Origin: Pseudomonas fluorescens
GTDB taxonomy: Bacteria; Pseudomonadota; Gammaproteobacteria; Pseudomonadales; Pseudomonadaceae
Direction: 5' to 3'
Length of the DNA stretch: 64,000 bases
Assembly: GCF_005938625.1 (NCBI RefSeq)
Contig: NZ_VCNJ01000049.1
Coordinates: 115,365 to 179,364 of the forward strand
This document shows, one piece after another, positions 1 through 6,941 of this stretch. The translations under genes and the position numbers were made by a program. The notes beneath the pieces were generated by a model that did no database searches, was not told the origin of the DNA, and saw only the letters and a program-made list of their open reading frames with translations. Numbering within the stretch: position 1 is the stretch's first letter; the number at the start of each line of letters is the position of its first letter.

Positions 1-786
1 GCCGAATGTCACGTTGATGCCGGTGTACACGACGAACTGCGGCAGCCCGTCGCCCTTGCGATCAACCGTCCACTGCGGTTCGACGAAGGTGTTGAGAATG
101 TTGCTGCCGGACTTCCAGGCCTTGCCGACACCGAGGCCGATCGGGATGTAGTGCGTGTCGTTTTTCAGGTCGAACGTCCAGGTGCCGGTGGAGCGCAGGT
201 ACCAGCCTTTTTCCAGGTTATGGATGATGAACGGCTGCATCGTGGCGCTCTCGACGTGCTGACGATCGTTGTCGCCGGCAAACGAGCTTTGATATTGCAC
301 AAGGGCGCCGAGCAAACCGCGCGGCGAGGCGTCGATGGCTACGGCGGCAAGGCCACCTTGCCATTTGCCGGTACCGAGTTCGTCCTGTTCGGCGGTCGGT
401 GCAGTGATCAGCGGGCCAATGCCCAACTGCACGCCGTCGGTTTTCAGAATGAAGATATCGAACAGGTTCAGATCGCCGATGCCGGTGCTGTAACCGTGGT
501 GCGGATCGGGACGGGTGCTGATCGGCAGGGTGGCGCGGACCAGTTGTGGCACGCCGATGAAATCGTTCGGGGCGATCGGCAGGGTGCCGCGCAGCAACAC
601 GTCATTGCTGTGCGCATTGCTGTCGTAGAGTTTGGGGGTGTAGTAGTCCTGCAGATTCGCGCCCGGTGCGACGTTCAGCGGGTTGTTACTCTTGTTGGAG
701 TCCTCGGCGTTATCCGCCTGCGCGCCACACGCAGCCGCCAGCGAACTAGCCAGAAAAAGAGTCTTCCCCACTCGATTGAACATCAT
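1..786 (-). CDS. Outer-membrane beta-barrel (SphA/phenol-MetA-like) protein, 3' end outside window
   Basis: The reading frame stays open from a start at 786 (a second ATG lies at 783) to the left edge, giving 262 codons without a stop. The N-terminus (MMFNRVGKTLFLASSLAAAC...) looks like a signal peptide, followed by an Asn/Asp-rich linker and then alternating hydrophobic/polar stretches with aromatic ends, as in outer-membrane barrels. The phrases GIGDLNLFDIFI and LGIGPLITAPTA resemble the COG4313/SphA, meta-pathway phenol degradation family of barrel proteins. Substrate cannot be inferred. The gene reads out of the window, so its C-terminus and downstream partners are unknown. Confidence is good for an exported barrel and moderate for the family. 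Confidence 0.7.
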   Translation of the reverse strand, partial: MMFNRVGKTLFLASSLAAACGAQADNAEDSNKSNNPLNVAPGANLQDYYTPKLYDSNAHSNDVLLRGTLPIAPNDFIGVPQLVRATLPISTRPDPHHGYSTGIGDLNLFDIFILKTDGVQLGIGPLITAPTAEQDELGTGKWQGGLAAVAIDASPRGLLGALVQYQSSFAGDNDRQHVESATMQPFIIHNLEKGWYLRSTGTWTFDLKNDTHYIPIGLGVGKAWKSGSNILNTFVEPQWTVDRKGDGLPQFVVYTGINVTFG

Positions 787-1094
787 CCCGGATTCCCTGG
801 TGGCCTATGGACAACTCGGCACATCTCGGCCGTTACGGCGTAATCCCTTTCTTATCAAGCCTGTAGGACACGTCTGAATGACGCTAGCATCTAATCGGGA
901 GTTAGCCAGCCGAATGGATTAATTCTTTGGTTTTGTGTACGGGTTCACAGCTTATTGTGTACTAACTATTCCATTGCTTACGGTGTAGGCGCTGTCGGGT
1001 GAAATGGGGCTGCTGCTACATATGCGTATTTCAATTCGGGATGTTTAAACGTTGTTTGGAATTTGCGGAACGTTCCCACAAGGTTTTCAGGTTG

Positions 1095-1336
1095 TCCGTC
1101 GGACGTCGGGTCTCTAGCCTGTGTTCGTCGCTGCCAAATCAGCGACCGGGACTGGAAACCCCGGGGGAAAACTGAACGCAACAGCACCGTTCATGACGTA
1201 TGCTTGCGCACCTTTTTTGGTGCGTACTTTGTTATGGCGGCTGTGCGTGGGGGACCTTCGGGTCGTCCGGGTTTCTCTGTCCCCCGGGTTTCCAGCCTGC
1301 GTACAGCTGCCACCCATTCGACCGGAAGCCGAATGG
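1095..1336 (+). promoter_or_regulatory. Structured leader with two degenerate copies of a repeat-hairpin module
   Basis: The 582-bp gap between the barrel gene and the DUF6124 gene contains no convincing gene. It holds two diverged copies of a 28-30 nt block (1107-1136 and 1285-1312; shared core AGCCTG...GCTGCCA). Each is associated with a hairpin: TCGCTG/CAGCGA at 1128-1145 and CCATTCG/CGAATGG at 1314-1336. Between them lies a third hairpin, CGCACC/GGTGCG, at 1207-1224 with a T6 loop. The last hairpin ends about 30 nt before the DUF6124 start. A cis-acting RNA, a degenerate mobile repeat or a protein-binding array are all possible. Confidence 0.45.
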
Positions 1337-1368
1337 ACCAGCTCCACCGCTTGGATAGAGAAAACACC

Positions 1369-1737
1369 ATGAAAAAACCAACACCCAACCCCCCAGAAGC
1401 AGACGCCGACACCACATCCCCCTACGCCTCGGTCGACAGCAAAAAACTCCACGAAGCGGCCGACCGCGCCCTCGACTACTACCTCAATCCCGCCGCCGGC
1501 ATCATGTCCAGCGCCAACGAGCCGGAACCCATGTACCTCGCCAATCCCAGGTACAACACCGAATCTCTTCTAGCCAACGCCAGCGAAACCCTCGGTTCGG
1601 CTAGCGAAATGCTGATCAACTTCGCCGCGTCGCTGGAAACCTCGCAGCGCAAGACTGCTCTGGGTATTGCACAAGTTGTCATGCTGGGTGAACTGGCGGT
1701 GAATCAAGCCTTGGATCACGTCGAACTCAAGAACTGA
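1369..1737 (+). CDS. DUF6124 (DUF3077-like) small protein
   Basis: A 122-residue soluble protein beginning MKKPTPNPPEADAD. The opening, the following SPYASVDSKKLHEAADRAL segment and the C-terminal helical part (ETLGSASEMLINFAASLE) match the Pseudomonas-specific DUF6124/DUF3077 family as I recall it. Function is unknown. ATG at 1369 is chosen because it gives the family N-terminus; upstream in-frame codons run through the structured leader. No signal peptide or membrane segment. An inverted repeat just after the stop probably ends transcription. Confidence is high that it is a gene; no function can be stated. Confidence 0.85.
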   Translation: MKKPTPNPPEADADTTSPYASVDSKKLHEAADRALDYYLNPAAGIMSSANEPEPMYLANPRYNTESLLANASETLGSASEMLINFAASLETSQRKTALGIAQVVMLGELAVNQALDHVELKN

Positions 1738-1749
1738 TCTCTGTTGAAT

Positions 1750-1780
1750 GATCGTTCCCGAGCGAAGCGTGGGAACGATC
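1750..1780 (+). terminator. Inverted repeat after DUF6124 gene
   Basis: GATCGTTCCC (1750-1759) and GGGAACGATC (1771-1780) form a perfect 10-bp stem around an 11-nt loop, 12 nt after the stop codon. It has no T-tract. It shares its ends with the longer GATCGTTCCC palindromic repeats found elsewhere in the window, so it may be a short derivative of that family acting as a terminator. Confidence 0.5.
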
Positions 1781-1783
1781 AAC

Positions 1784-2193
1784 ATCAAAAGAACGCAGCC
1801 TTCGGCAACTCCTACACCGGATATCCGGTTTAGCTGTTTTTCTTTGCTTGTTCGCGGATACGCTCTTCCTGTTCCCGCGCTTCGGGGGTGAATTCGGCGC
1901 CGAAGTCTTCGGCAGAAAATATCTGGCGGATTTCAATATCAGAATCGCCCGGCATTGGATTAGGGCAGCGCTTGACCCATTCAATGGCTTCTTCTTTTGA
2001 TTTCACTTCCCAGATCCAGTAACCCGCCACCAGTTCTTTGGTCTCGATGAACGGCCCGTCGATGACCGTGCGTTTGTCACCGGAGAAATGCACGCGAGCG
2101 CCTTTGCTGCTCGGATGGAGGCCATCGCAATCGATCAGGATGCCGGCCTTGACCAGTTCTTCGTTGAAATTGCCCATGGCGGTGATCAGCTCT
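1784..2193. repeat. 410-bp direct repeat, copy A
   Basis: This segment matches 4151-4560 at a constant offset of 2367 bp with only scattered substitutions and no indel. It begins in an ATCAAAAGA-CGCAGCCTTCGGC motif and ends abruptly at GATCAGCTCT inside the yciI reading frame. Beyond that point the sequence turns into a GATCGTTCCC palindromic repeat. Confidence 0.9.
1830..2193 (-). pseudogene. Truncated yciI-type (DGPF motif) gene copy
   Basis: The leftward frame is nearly identical to the intact gene at 4197-4622 from ELITAMGNF to the C-terminal QAKKNS, including DGPFIETKE. The first 22 or so residues are missing. At 2194 the homologous sequence is replaced by a palindromic repeat, which supplies an artificial upstream extension (frame open to 2249) without a family N-terminus or a good ribosome-binding site. 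I call it a decapitated duplicate. Translation from an internal ATG near 2175 cannot be excluded, but the product would lack the first beta strand of the fold. Confidence 0.75.
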
Positions 2194-2198
2194 TGAAT

Positions 2199-2311
2199 GA
2201 TCGTTCCCACGCTCTGCGTGGGAATGCAGCCCTTGACGCTCTGCGTCAAATTTGCAAGCTGGAACGCAGAGCGTCCCTTGAGGCATCCCTTTGCCGCGCG
2301 TTGGAATGGTC
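2199..2311. repeat. GATCGTTCCC palindromic repeat, 3' end decayed
   Basis: It begins GATCGTTCCCACGCTCTGCG, with inner inverted arms (GACGCTCTGCGTC and GCAGAGCGTC), and ends in a degenerate GGAATGGTC. It is the same element as those at 14826, 22550 and 25086. It sits exactly at the truncation point of the yciI copy. Confidence 0.7.
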
Positions 2312-2439
2312 AACGAACAACCAAAAAAGACTCAACCCGATCGCATTTTTTATCCAGTCCGGAGGCGCCATGGATACCCTGTTTTCCACAACAAGATCGG
2401 GTAACATCCGCATGTCGTGATATTCAATGGAGAGAAACG

Positions 2440-2943
2440 ATGGCAGGAAAGCCAGTCGCAAGGCTCGGAGATCCAGGGAGTCACGGTGGAAATATCACCA
2501 CTGGATCAAGTCCTATTTTTGTTAACTCAACTCCCGTAGCTTTGGTAGGAGATATCTATTCCTGCCCAGTTCACGGCAGTAATCCCATAACAACGGGCGC
2601 TCCCCATGTTTTTGGGTTGGGAAAAGACGTTGCTCATGTTGGTTCCCAAACGGCATGCGGAGCGACGATTACTGCTGGATCACCTGACACCTTCGTCGGT
2701 GATTCTGGTAGTGCTCCCGCCAGCTTCTTCTCGCAGTTTCTGAAAGAAACGACTTTTGTCGAGTTTCAGTTGCTTAACGAAAGAGATGAACCTGTCCCCA
2801 ACGAGGCGTATGAATTGACGCTTCCCGATGGAACTTTGATAACTGGCGTTCTCGACGAAAATGGCTTTGTGCATGTTGCAAATATTCCTAGGGGGAATTG
2901 CAGCATAAAGTTTCCGAAACTTGAAGATACGGAACATCTTTAA
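2440..2943 (+). CDS. PAAR-domain T6SS spike protein with C-terminal extension
   Basis: A 167-residue protein. Residues 1 to about 88 are a PAAR domain: the opening MAGKPVARLGDPGSHGG, repeated glycine turns, and spaced His/Cys residues (CPVHG, H at HVGSQ, C in TACGAT) that bind the tip metal in this family. PAAR proteins sharpen the VgrG spike of the type VI secretion system and carry effectors. Residues about 107-160 (EFQLLNERDEPVPNEAYEL and following) look like the transthyretin-like extension seen on VgrG and PAAR proteins. ATG 2440 has GGAGAG upstream. Its stop overlaps the next start (TAATG), so it is translationally coupled to the candidate toxin. No vgrG, hcp or other T6SS gene lies in the window, so this is an orphan PAAR islet. 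Confidence 0.88.
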   Translation: MAGKPVARLGDPGSHGGNITTGSSPIFVNSTPVALVGDIYSCPVHGSNPITTGAPHVFGLGKDVAHVGSQTACGATITAGSPDTFVGDSGSAPASFFSQFLKETTFVEFQLLNERDEPVPNEAYELTLPDGTLITGVLDENGFVHVANIPRGNCSIKFPKLEDTEHL

Positions 2944-3641
2944 TGGTTCAGTCTACTAAAGTTACCAGCACAACCCAGGCAGCAAAAAATACGGGCACAT
3001 CAGGGAAAACCACAAAAACCAATCAGGTGGTCGTGTCCGGTGCGTATATGGAAGTGCTGGTGGGTGGTCCCTACACTCGCGATAAAGAAGAGCATCCTTT
3101 CGGGCACGCGGCTTTACATGTAGTGGTCGGTAGCAAAGACATTACTTATGACTTTGGTCGCTATGGGAAAACCTGGGGCACGTTCGATAGCGAGGGGGAA
3201 GGCGTGCTGAACGTCTGGACGTCCTTCAAAGCGTATATCTCTGGTGAAAACAGTTTGGGGCGTACAACAACAGGTTTTGTTTATTTTCTGGAAAATGCAA
3301 AAGCTGAGGCTGTGATCGCTCATTTCGACGGTATCGTCGCCCAGCAAAAAGAGCAGCGAAAAAAGACTGCGTCATCAGCACGGTATGTGTTGCCATCCAA
3401 CTATCATCCGACTACGAATAACTGCACAACCGTGACCATTGCAGGAGCGAAGGTTTCGGGGAAGTCAATTGTGCAGAACCCTGCGAAATTTAATGAGATG
3501 CGAGGTCTCTCTTTCATCGAGAGACAGGCTGCGCGTACACAAAGTAGTCCGAAGGACGGGATTTTCATGCCGGCGGATTTACAAGCCATGCTCGAAGCGA
3601 ATACCGAGGCCCCCTATGATAAGAAAAATGTTTACAAATAG
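2943..3641 (+). CDS. Candidate PAAR-delivered T6SS effector, papain-like fold possible
   Basis: A 232-residue protein of no family I can name with certainty. After a Thr/Lys-rich, low-complexity N-terminus (1-30) comes a compact domain with HPFGHAALHVVV (His55) followed by an aromatic ITYDFGRYG segment. Later comes NYHPTTNNCTTVTIAG (Cys161). A His in a GHA context placed before a Cys in an NNC context is the arrangement of circularly permuted NlpC/P60 or DUF4105-type cysteine hydrolases, so a peptidoglycan or peptide amidase is a reasonable guess. The one-base overlap with the PAAR gene and the overlapping membrane-anchored downstream gene fit an effector-immunity pair. By eye it is more A+T-rich than flanking genes, suggesting transfer. 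Confidence 0.6.
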   Translation: MVQSTKVTSTTQAAKNTGTSGKTTKTNQVVVSGAYMEVLVGGPYTRDKEEHPFGHAALHVVVGSKDITYDFGRYGKTWGTFDSEGEGVLNVWTSFKAYISGENSLGRTTTGFVYFLENAKAEAVIAHFDGIVAQQKEQRKKTASSARYVLPSNYHPTTNNCTTVTIAGAKVSGKSIVQNPAKFNEMRGLSFIERQAARTQSSPKDGIFMPADLQAMLEANTEAPYDKKNVYK

Positions 3642-4092
3642 GCGGATGGGCCTATGGCTGGTGGCAGTTTTATCCGTCAATGCGATTTTTTTGGCTTTTC
3701 TGATTTTTGGCGATATGGGGAAGGGGCACGATATGAAAATGATCAAAACGAAAGAACCATTACTGATTGAAGGTCCAAATGGCGACGAGAACTACTATGT
3801 CCTGCCTTTGGGTACCACGCTTTATCACGATAAAAGCTTTCCTGAAGGGCACGACCGTTATGTCGTGTATCTCAACCATAAAGGTGCAATTGCACACGAA
3901 GAAGTACCCATGAAGCCTGAGTATGGCGGCTCATTTATCGATCCGCTCTGGCTGGCCAATGTTAATGAGGAAACCTTGAAAGAAATTTTCAAACGTTTTC
4001 CGCTTTCCAAAGCAGATGTCGCCGCAGCTATCAAGGCCAATGAAATAACCAAGGATGATCTGGCCGACATCATCCGATCGATGCCCGACTGA
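3616..4092 (+). CDS. Putative membrane-anchored immunity protein
   Basis: A 158-residue protein. After MIRKMFTNRRMG there is one hydrophobic segment (about residues 12-31, LWLVAVLSVNAIFLAFLIFG), then a charged, presumably periplasmic domain ending in a helical ETLKEIFKRF/DLADIIRSM region. ATG 3616 overlaps the candidate toxin by 26 bp and has GAGG at a usable distance; ATG 3628 or 3646 are alternatives that keep the membrane segment. Position after a PAAR-effector pair and a periplasm-facing topology suggest neutralisation of a toxin acting in the periplasm. No family is recognised. Base composition matches the effector, not the neighbours. Confidence 0.6.
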   Translation: MIRKMFTNRRMGLWLVAVLSVNAIFLAFLIFGDMGKGHDMKMIKTKEPLLIEGPNGDENYYVLPLGTTLYHDKSFPEGHDRYVVYLNHKGAIAHEEVPMKPEYGGSFIDPLWLANVNEETLKEIFKRFPLSKADVAAAIKANEITKDDLADIIRSMPD

Positions 4093-4126
4093 CCGATTCT
4101 GTAAATGTCGAGTGAAACGAGGCAGT

Positions 4127-4161
4127 GATCTTTTGACTTTGCTTTTCAAGATCAAAAGATC
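4127..4161. terminator. GATCTTTTGA/TCAAAAGATC inverted repeat
   Basis: A perfect 10-bp inverted repeat (4127-4136 and 4152-4161) lies 34 nt after the immunity gene. The right arm runs into the CGCAGCCTTCGGCAGCTCCTACA motif that is common between Pseudomonas genes. It may end both the islet and the convergent yciI gene. Confidence 0.5.
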
Positions 4162-4560
4162 GCAGCCTTCGGCAGCTCCTACATGGGATTTCCGGTTCAG
4201 CTGTTTTTCTTGGCTTGTTCGCGGATACGCTCTTCCTGTTCCCGCGCTTCGGGGGTGAATTCGGCGCCGAAGTCTTCGGCAGAAAATATCTGGCGGATTT
4301 CAATATCAGAATCGCCTGACATTGGATTAGGGCAACGCTTGACCCATTCGATGGCTTCTTCTTTTGATTTCACTTCCCAGATCCAGTAACCCGCTACCAG
4401 CTCTTTGGTCTCGATGAACGGCCCGTCGATGACCGTGCGTTTCTCACCGGAGAAATGCACGCGAGCGCCTTTGCTGCTCGGGTGCAGGCCATCGCAATCG
4501 ATCAGGATGCCGGCCTTGACCAGTTCTTCGTTGAAGTTGCCCATGGCGGTGATCAGTTCT
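4151..4560. repeat. 410-bp direct repeat, copy B
   Basis: The partner of 1784-2193 at a constant offset of 2367 bp. It covers the 3' flank and about 85 percent of the intact yciI gene. The pair brackets the PAAR islet. Confidence 0.9.
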
Positions 4561-4622
4561 TCGCTGGGCATGATGCCGGCTTCCGATTCGGCGTTGGCTT
4601 TTACAAGGATCATGAAGCGCAT
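4197..4622 (-). CDS. YciI-family (DGPF motif) protein
   Basis: A 141-residue protein beginning MRFMILVKAN and carrying the DGPFIETKE signature and the YWIWEVKSKEEAIEW segment of the YCII-related domain, a ferredoxin-like alpha/beta fold. Biochemical roles in this family are mostly undefined. Members are often found beside ECF sigma factors, but none is present here. The highly charged C-terminal tail (EAREQEERIREQAKKNS) is extra to the core domain. GGAG precedes ATG 4622. Its 3' 410 bp are duplicated at 1784-2193, leaving a truncated copy on the far side of the PAAR islet. Confidence 0.85.
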   Translation of the reverse strand: MRFMILVKANAESEAGIMPSEELITAMGNFNEELVKAGILIDCDGLHPSSKGARVHFSGEKRTVIDGPFIETKELVAGYWIWEVKSKEEAIEWVKRCPNPMSGDSDIEIRQIFSAEDFGAEFTPEAREQEERIREQAKKNS

Positions 4623-4726
4623 GGTGGTTACTCCGTGGATTGTGGGGATTCGTTGTTTAGTCGAACGAGCCAGCGGTGAATCGACAAGGTCTCTGAATAA
4701 AAGACCAGTAACGCCTCAAATCCAAT

Positions 4727-4815
4727 TGTAGGAGTGAGCCTGCTCGCGATGGCGGTGTGTCATGTACGCAGATGTTGACTGACACAACGCCATCGCGAGC
4801 AGGCTCACTCCTACA
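4727..4815. repeat. REPIN (inverted REP pair), GTAGGAGTGAGCCTGCTCGCGA type
   Basis: Two REP arms in inverted orientation (TGTAGGAGTGAGCCTGCTCG and its complement) are separated by a short spacer. The 335-bp gap 4623-4957 holds this element and presumably the tpx promoter; nothing else was seen there. Confidence 0.9.
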
Positions 4816-4957
4816 AGGGAACGGCGATGGTTTTGTATACAATTTTTCAGGCAGGCACCCAACAATTTCCAAACAGGGCATAGGTCGTCGGACAATTTCG
4901 TGGTTAACTTCGGCCTCTTGCATGCTTTCCAATCAAAACATCAGAAGGACTCAAGTC

Positions 4958-5458
4958 ATGGCTCAAGTCACCCTTAAAGGCAATCCGGTTCAAGTCAACG
5001 GCCAGTTGCCACAAGCCGGTTCCAAGGCGCCAGCCTTTTCTCTGGTTGCCGGCAATCTGTCCGACGTCACCCTGAAAGACTTCGCCGGCAAGCGCAAAGT
5101 GCTCAACATCTTCCCAAGCGTCGACACCCCGACCTGCGCCACCTCGGTGCGCAAGTTCAACGCTCAGGCCAACGACATCAGCAACACCGTGGTGCTGTGC
5201 ATCTCCGCTGACCTGCCGTTCGCCCAAGCACGCTTCTGCGGCGCCGAAGGCCTGGAAAACGTACAGAACTTGTCGACCCTGCGCGGCACCGAGTTCATCG
5301 AGAACTACGGCGTGGCCATCGCTGACGGCCCGCTGAAAGGCCTGACCGCTCGCGCCGTTGTGGTTCTGGACGAAAACGACAACGTCCTGCACAGCGAACT
5401 GGTCAAGGAAATCGCTGAAGAGCCTAACTACGAAGCGGCGCTGTCCGTTCTCAAGTAA
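4958..5458 (+). CDS. tpx: Thiol peroxidase Tpx (atypical 2-Cys peroxiredoxin)
   Basis: A 166-residue cytoplasmic or periplasmic peroxiredoxin that reduces hydrogen peroxide and organic hydroperoxides with thioredoxin as donor. It shows the Tpx layout: MAQVTLKGNPVQVNGQLP opening, the peroxidatic motif SVDTPTCATSVRKFN with Cys near residue 61, and the resolving Cys in RFCGAEGL near residue 95. Length is typical. ATG 4958 is preceded by AGAAGGAC. The gene is monocistronic, with a strong terminator 19 nt after the stop. Upstream in-frame codons run through the REPIN gap and are not used. Confidence 0.96.
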   Translation: MAQVTLKGNPVQVNGQLPQAGSKAPAFSLVAGNLSDVTLKDFAGKRKVLNIFPSVDTPTCATSVRKFNAQANDISNTVVLCISADLPFAQARFCGAEGLENVQNLSTLRGTEFIENYGVAIADGPLKGLTARAVVVLDENDNVLHSELVKEIAEEPNYEAALSVLK

Positions 5459-5476
5459 GCGCTTTTACAATTGTTA

Positions 5477-5503
5477 ACGGCCTGGCCCTGTCCAGGCCGT
5501 TTT
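5477..5503 (+). terminator. Rho-independent terminator of tpx
   Basis: ACGGCCTGG (5477-5485) pairs with CCAGGCCGT (5492-5500) around a 6-nt loop and is followed by TTTT. Confidence 0.85.
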
Positions 5504-5633
5504 CATTTGTGTATCAGTGTTTTGCCTCACACCTTGAAACGTAAGTTGAAGGTAAATTGCCGGTAAAGCTGCTTTGCTATTTCCCCACCAGTGCTTATCG
5601 TTCAGCCTCCCGTAAAAGAAGCCCACGCGCCCA

Positions 5634-6941
5634 ATGGTTAATGACTCCATGCAATCGTCCCCTCGTAACTCCCGTCGCTGGCTGATCAGCCTGCTTGTCT
5701 TGTTGGTGATCGCCGTCCTGTGCTGGAAATTCTGGCCCGCCGGTTCGGCCCACAAAGAGGGCGCTGACAAGGCGGCGGCCGGGCACACCGGGCGTTCGGG
5801 GATGATGCGGCCGGGCTTCGGTGGCGGCACCGGGCCGATTCCGGTGCGCGTGGCGCCGGCGGTCACCGGTGACTTCCCGCTGTATTACAAGGCGCTGGGC
5901 ACGGTGACGGCGCTCAACACTATCAATGTGCGCAGCCGGGTGGGCGGTGAGCTGGTCAAGATCAATTTCGAAGAAGGTCAGATGGTCAAGGCCGGCGACC
6001 TGTTGGCGGAGATCGACCCGCGCCCATACCAGAACGCTTTGCTGCAGGCCGAAGGCACCTTGCTGCAGAATCAGGCACAACTGAAGAACGCTCAGGTCGA
6101 CGTCGAGCGTTATCGCGGTCTGTACAAAGAGGACAGCATCGCCAAACAGACGCTGGACACCGCCGAAGCACTGGTCGGCCAGTATCTGGGCACGGTCAAG
6201 ACCAACCAGGCCGCAGTCAACGACGCCAAGCTCAATCTCGAATTCACCAAAATCCGCGCGCCGATTGCCGGCCGTGTTGGTCTGCGCCAGGTTGACGTCG
6301 GTAACCTCGTCACCGCCAACGACACCACGTTCCTCGCGGTGATCACCCAGACGCAACCGATCAGCGTGGCGTTCACTTTGCCGGAAAACAGCCTCGAAAC
6401 CGTGCTGGCCCGCTATCGCAGCGGCGCCAAACTGCCAGCCGAAGCCTGGGATCGCGGCGACACCAAGCTGCAAGCCACCGGTGTATTGCAAAGCCTCGAC
6501 AACCAGATCGACGTTGCCACCGGCACCCTGAAGTTCAAGGCCCGCTACGAAAACCGCGATCAGGCGCTGTTCCCCAACCAGTTCGTCAACGTGCACTTGC
6601 TCGCTGACACGCTGAAAGGCGTGGTACTGGCACCGTCAGCAGCCATCCAGTTCGGCACCAACGGCACCTTCGTCTATGCGCTGGAAGGCGACAGGAAAGT
6701 CACCATTCGCCAGTTGAAGATTGGTGCCAGCGACGGCGAAAACACCGTCATCACCGAAGGTCTGACAGCCGGCGATCGCGTGGTGCTGGAAGGCACTGAC
6801 CGCCTGAAGGAAGGCAGTGAAGTGGAAGTGGTCAACGACAGCAATCAAGTACCGACCACGCCGACTGAACACCTGCAAGGCAAGTCCGCCGCCAACGCAC
6901 CGGATGCTGCCGTGACTGACAAGGCCAAGAAGGGCGCATGA
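5634..6941 (+). CDS. muxA: RND efflux periplasmic adaptor MuxA (MdtA-like)
   Basis: A 435-residue membrane-fusion protein bridging the RND pump and the outer-membrane channel. A single N-terminal anchor (WLISLLVLLVIAVLCWKFW) is followed by a Gly-rich linker. Then comes the lipoyl/biotinyl half-motif VRSRVGGELVKINFEEGQMVKAG, a coiled-coil hairpin (about residues 130-200), the second lipoyl half (FTKIRAPIAGRVGLRQVDVG) and beta-barrel and membrane-proximal domains. It lies first in a four-gene operon and its stop overlaps muxB by four bases (ATGA). The order adaptor-RND-RND-channel is that of P. aeruginosa muxABC-opmB, equivalent to enterobacterial mdtABC. ATG 5634 gives the longest good frame; ATG 5649 is an alternative. 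No regulator gene is adjacent. Confidence 0.93.
   Translation: MVNDSMQSSPRNSRRWLISLLVLLVIAVLCWKFWPAGSAHKEGADKAAAGHTGRSGMMRPGFGGGTGPIPVRVAPAVTGDFPLYYKALGTVTALNTINVRSRVGGELVKINFEEGQMVKAGDLLAEIDPRPYQNALLQAEGTLLQNQAQLKNAQVDVERYRGLYKEDSIAKQTLDTAEALVGQYLGTVKTNQAAVNDAKLNLEFTKIRAPIAGRVGLRQVDVGNLVTANDTTFLAVITQTQPISVAFTLPENSLETVLARYRSGAKLPAEAWDRGDTKLQATGVLQSLDNQIDVATGTLKFKARYENRDQALFPNQFVNVHLLADTLKGVVLAPSAAIQFGTNGTFVYALEGDRKVTIRQLKIGASDGENTVITEGLTAGDRVVLEGTDRLKEGSEVEVVNDSNQVPTTPTEHLQGKSAANAPDAAVTDKAKKGA

Noticed and set aside
2370..2420. 16-residue ORF (MDTLFSTTRSGNIRMS) with GGAGG before it
   Set aside because: The ribosome-binding site is good, but the frame is tiny, has no known counterpart and ends just before the PAAR gene; it may be a leader or a remnant. 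Not strong enough to call.
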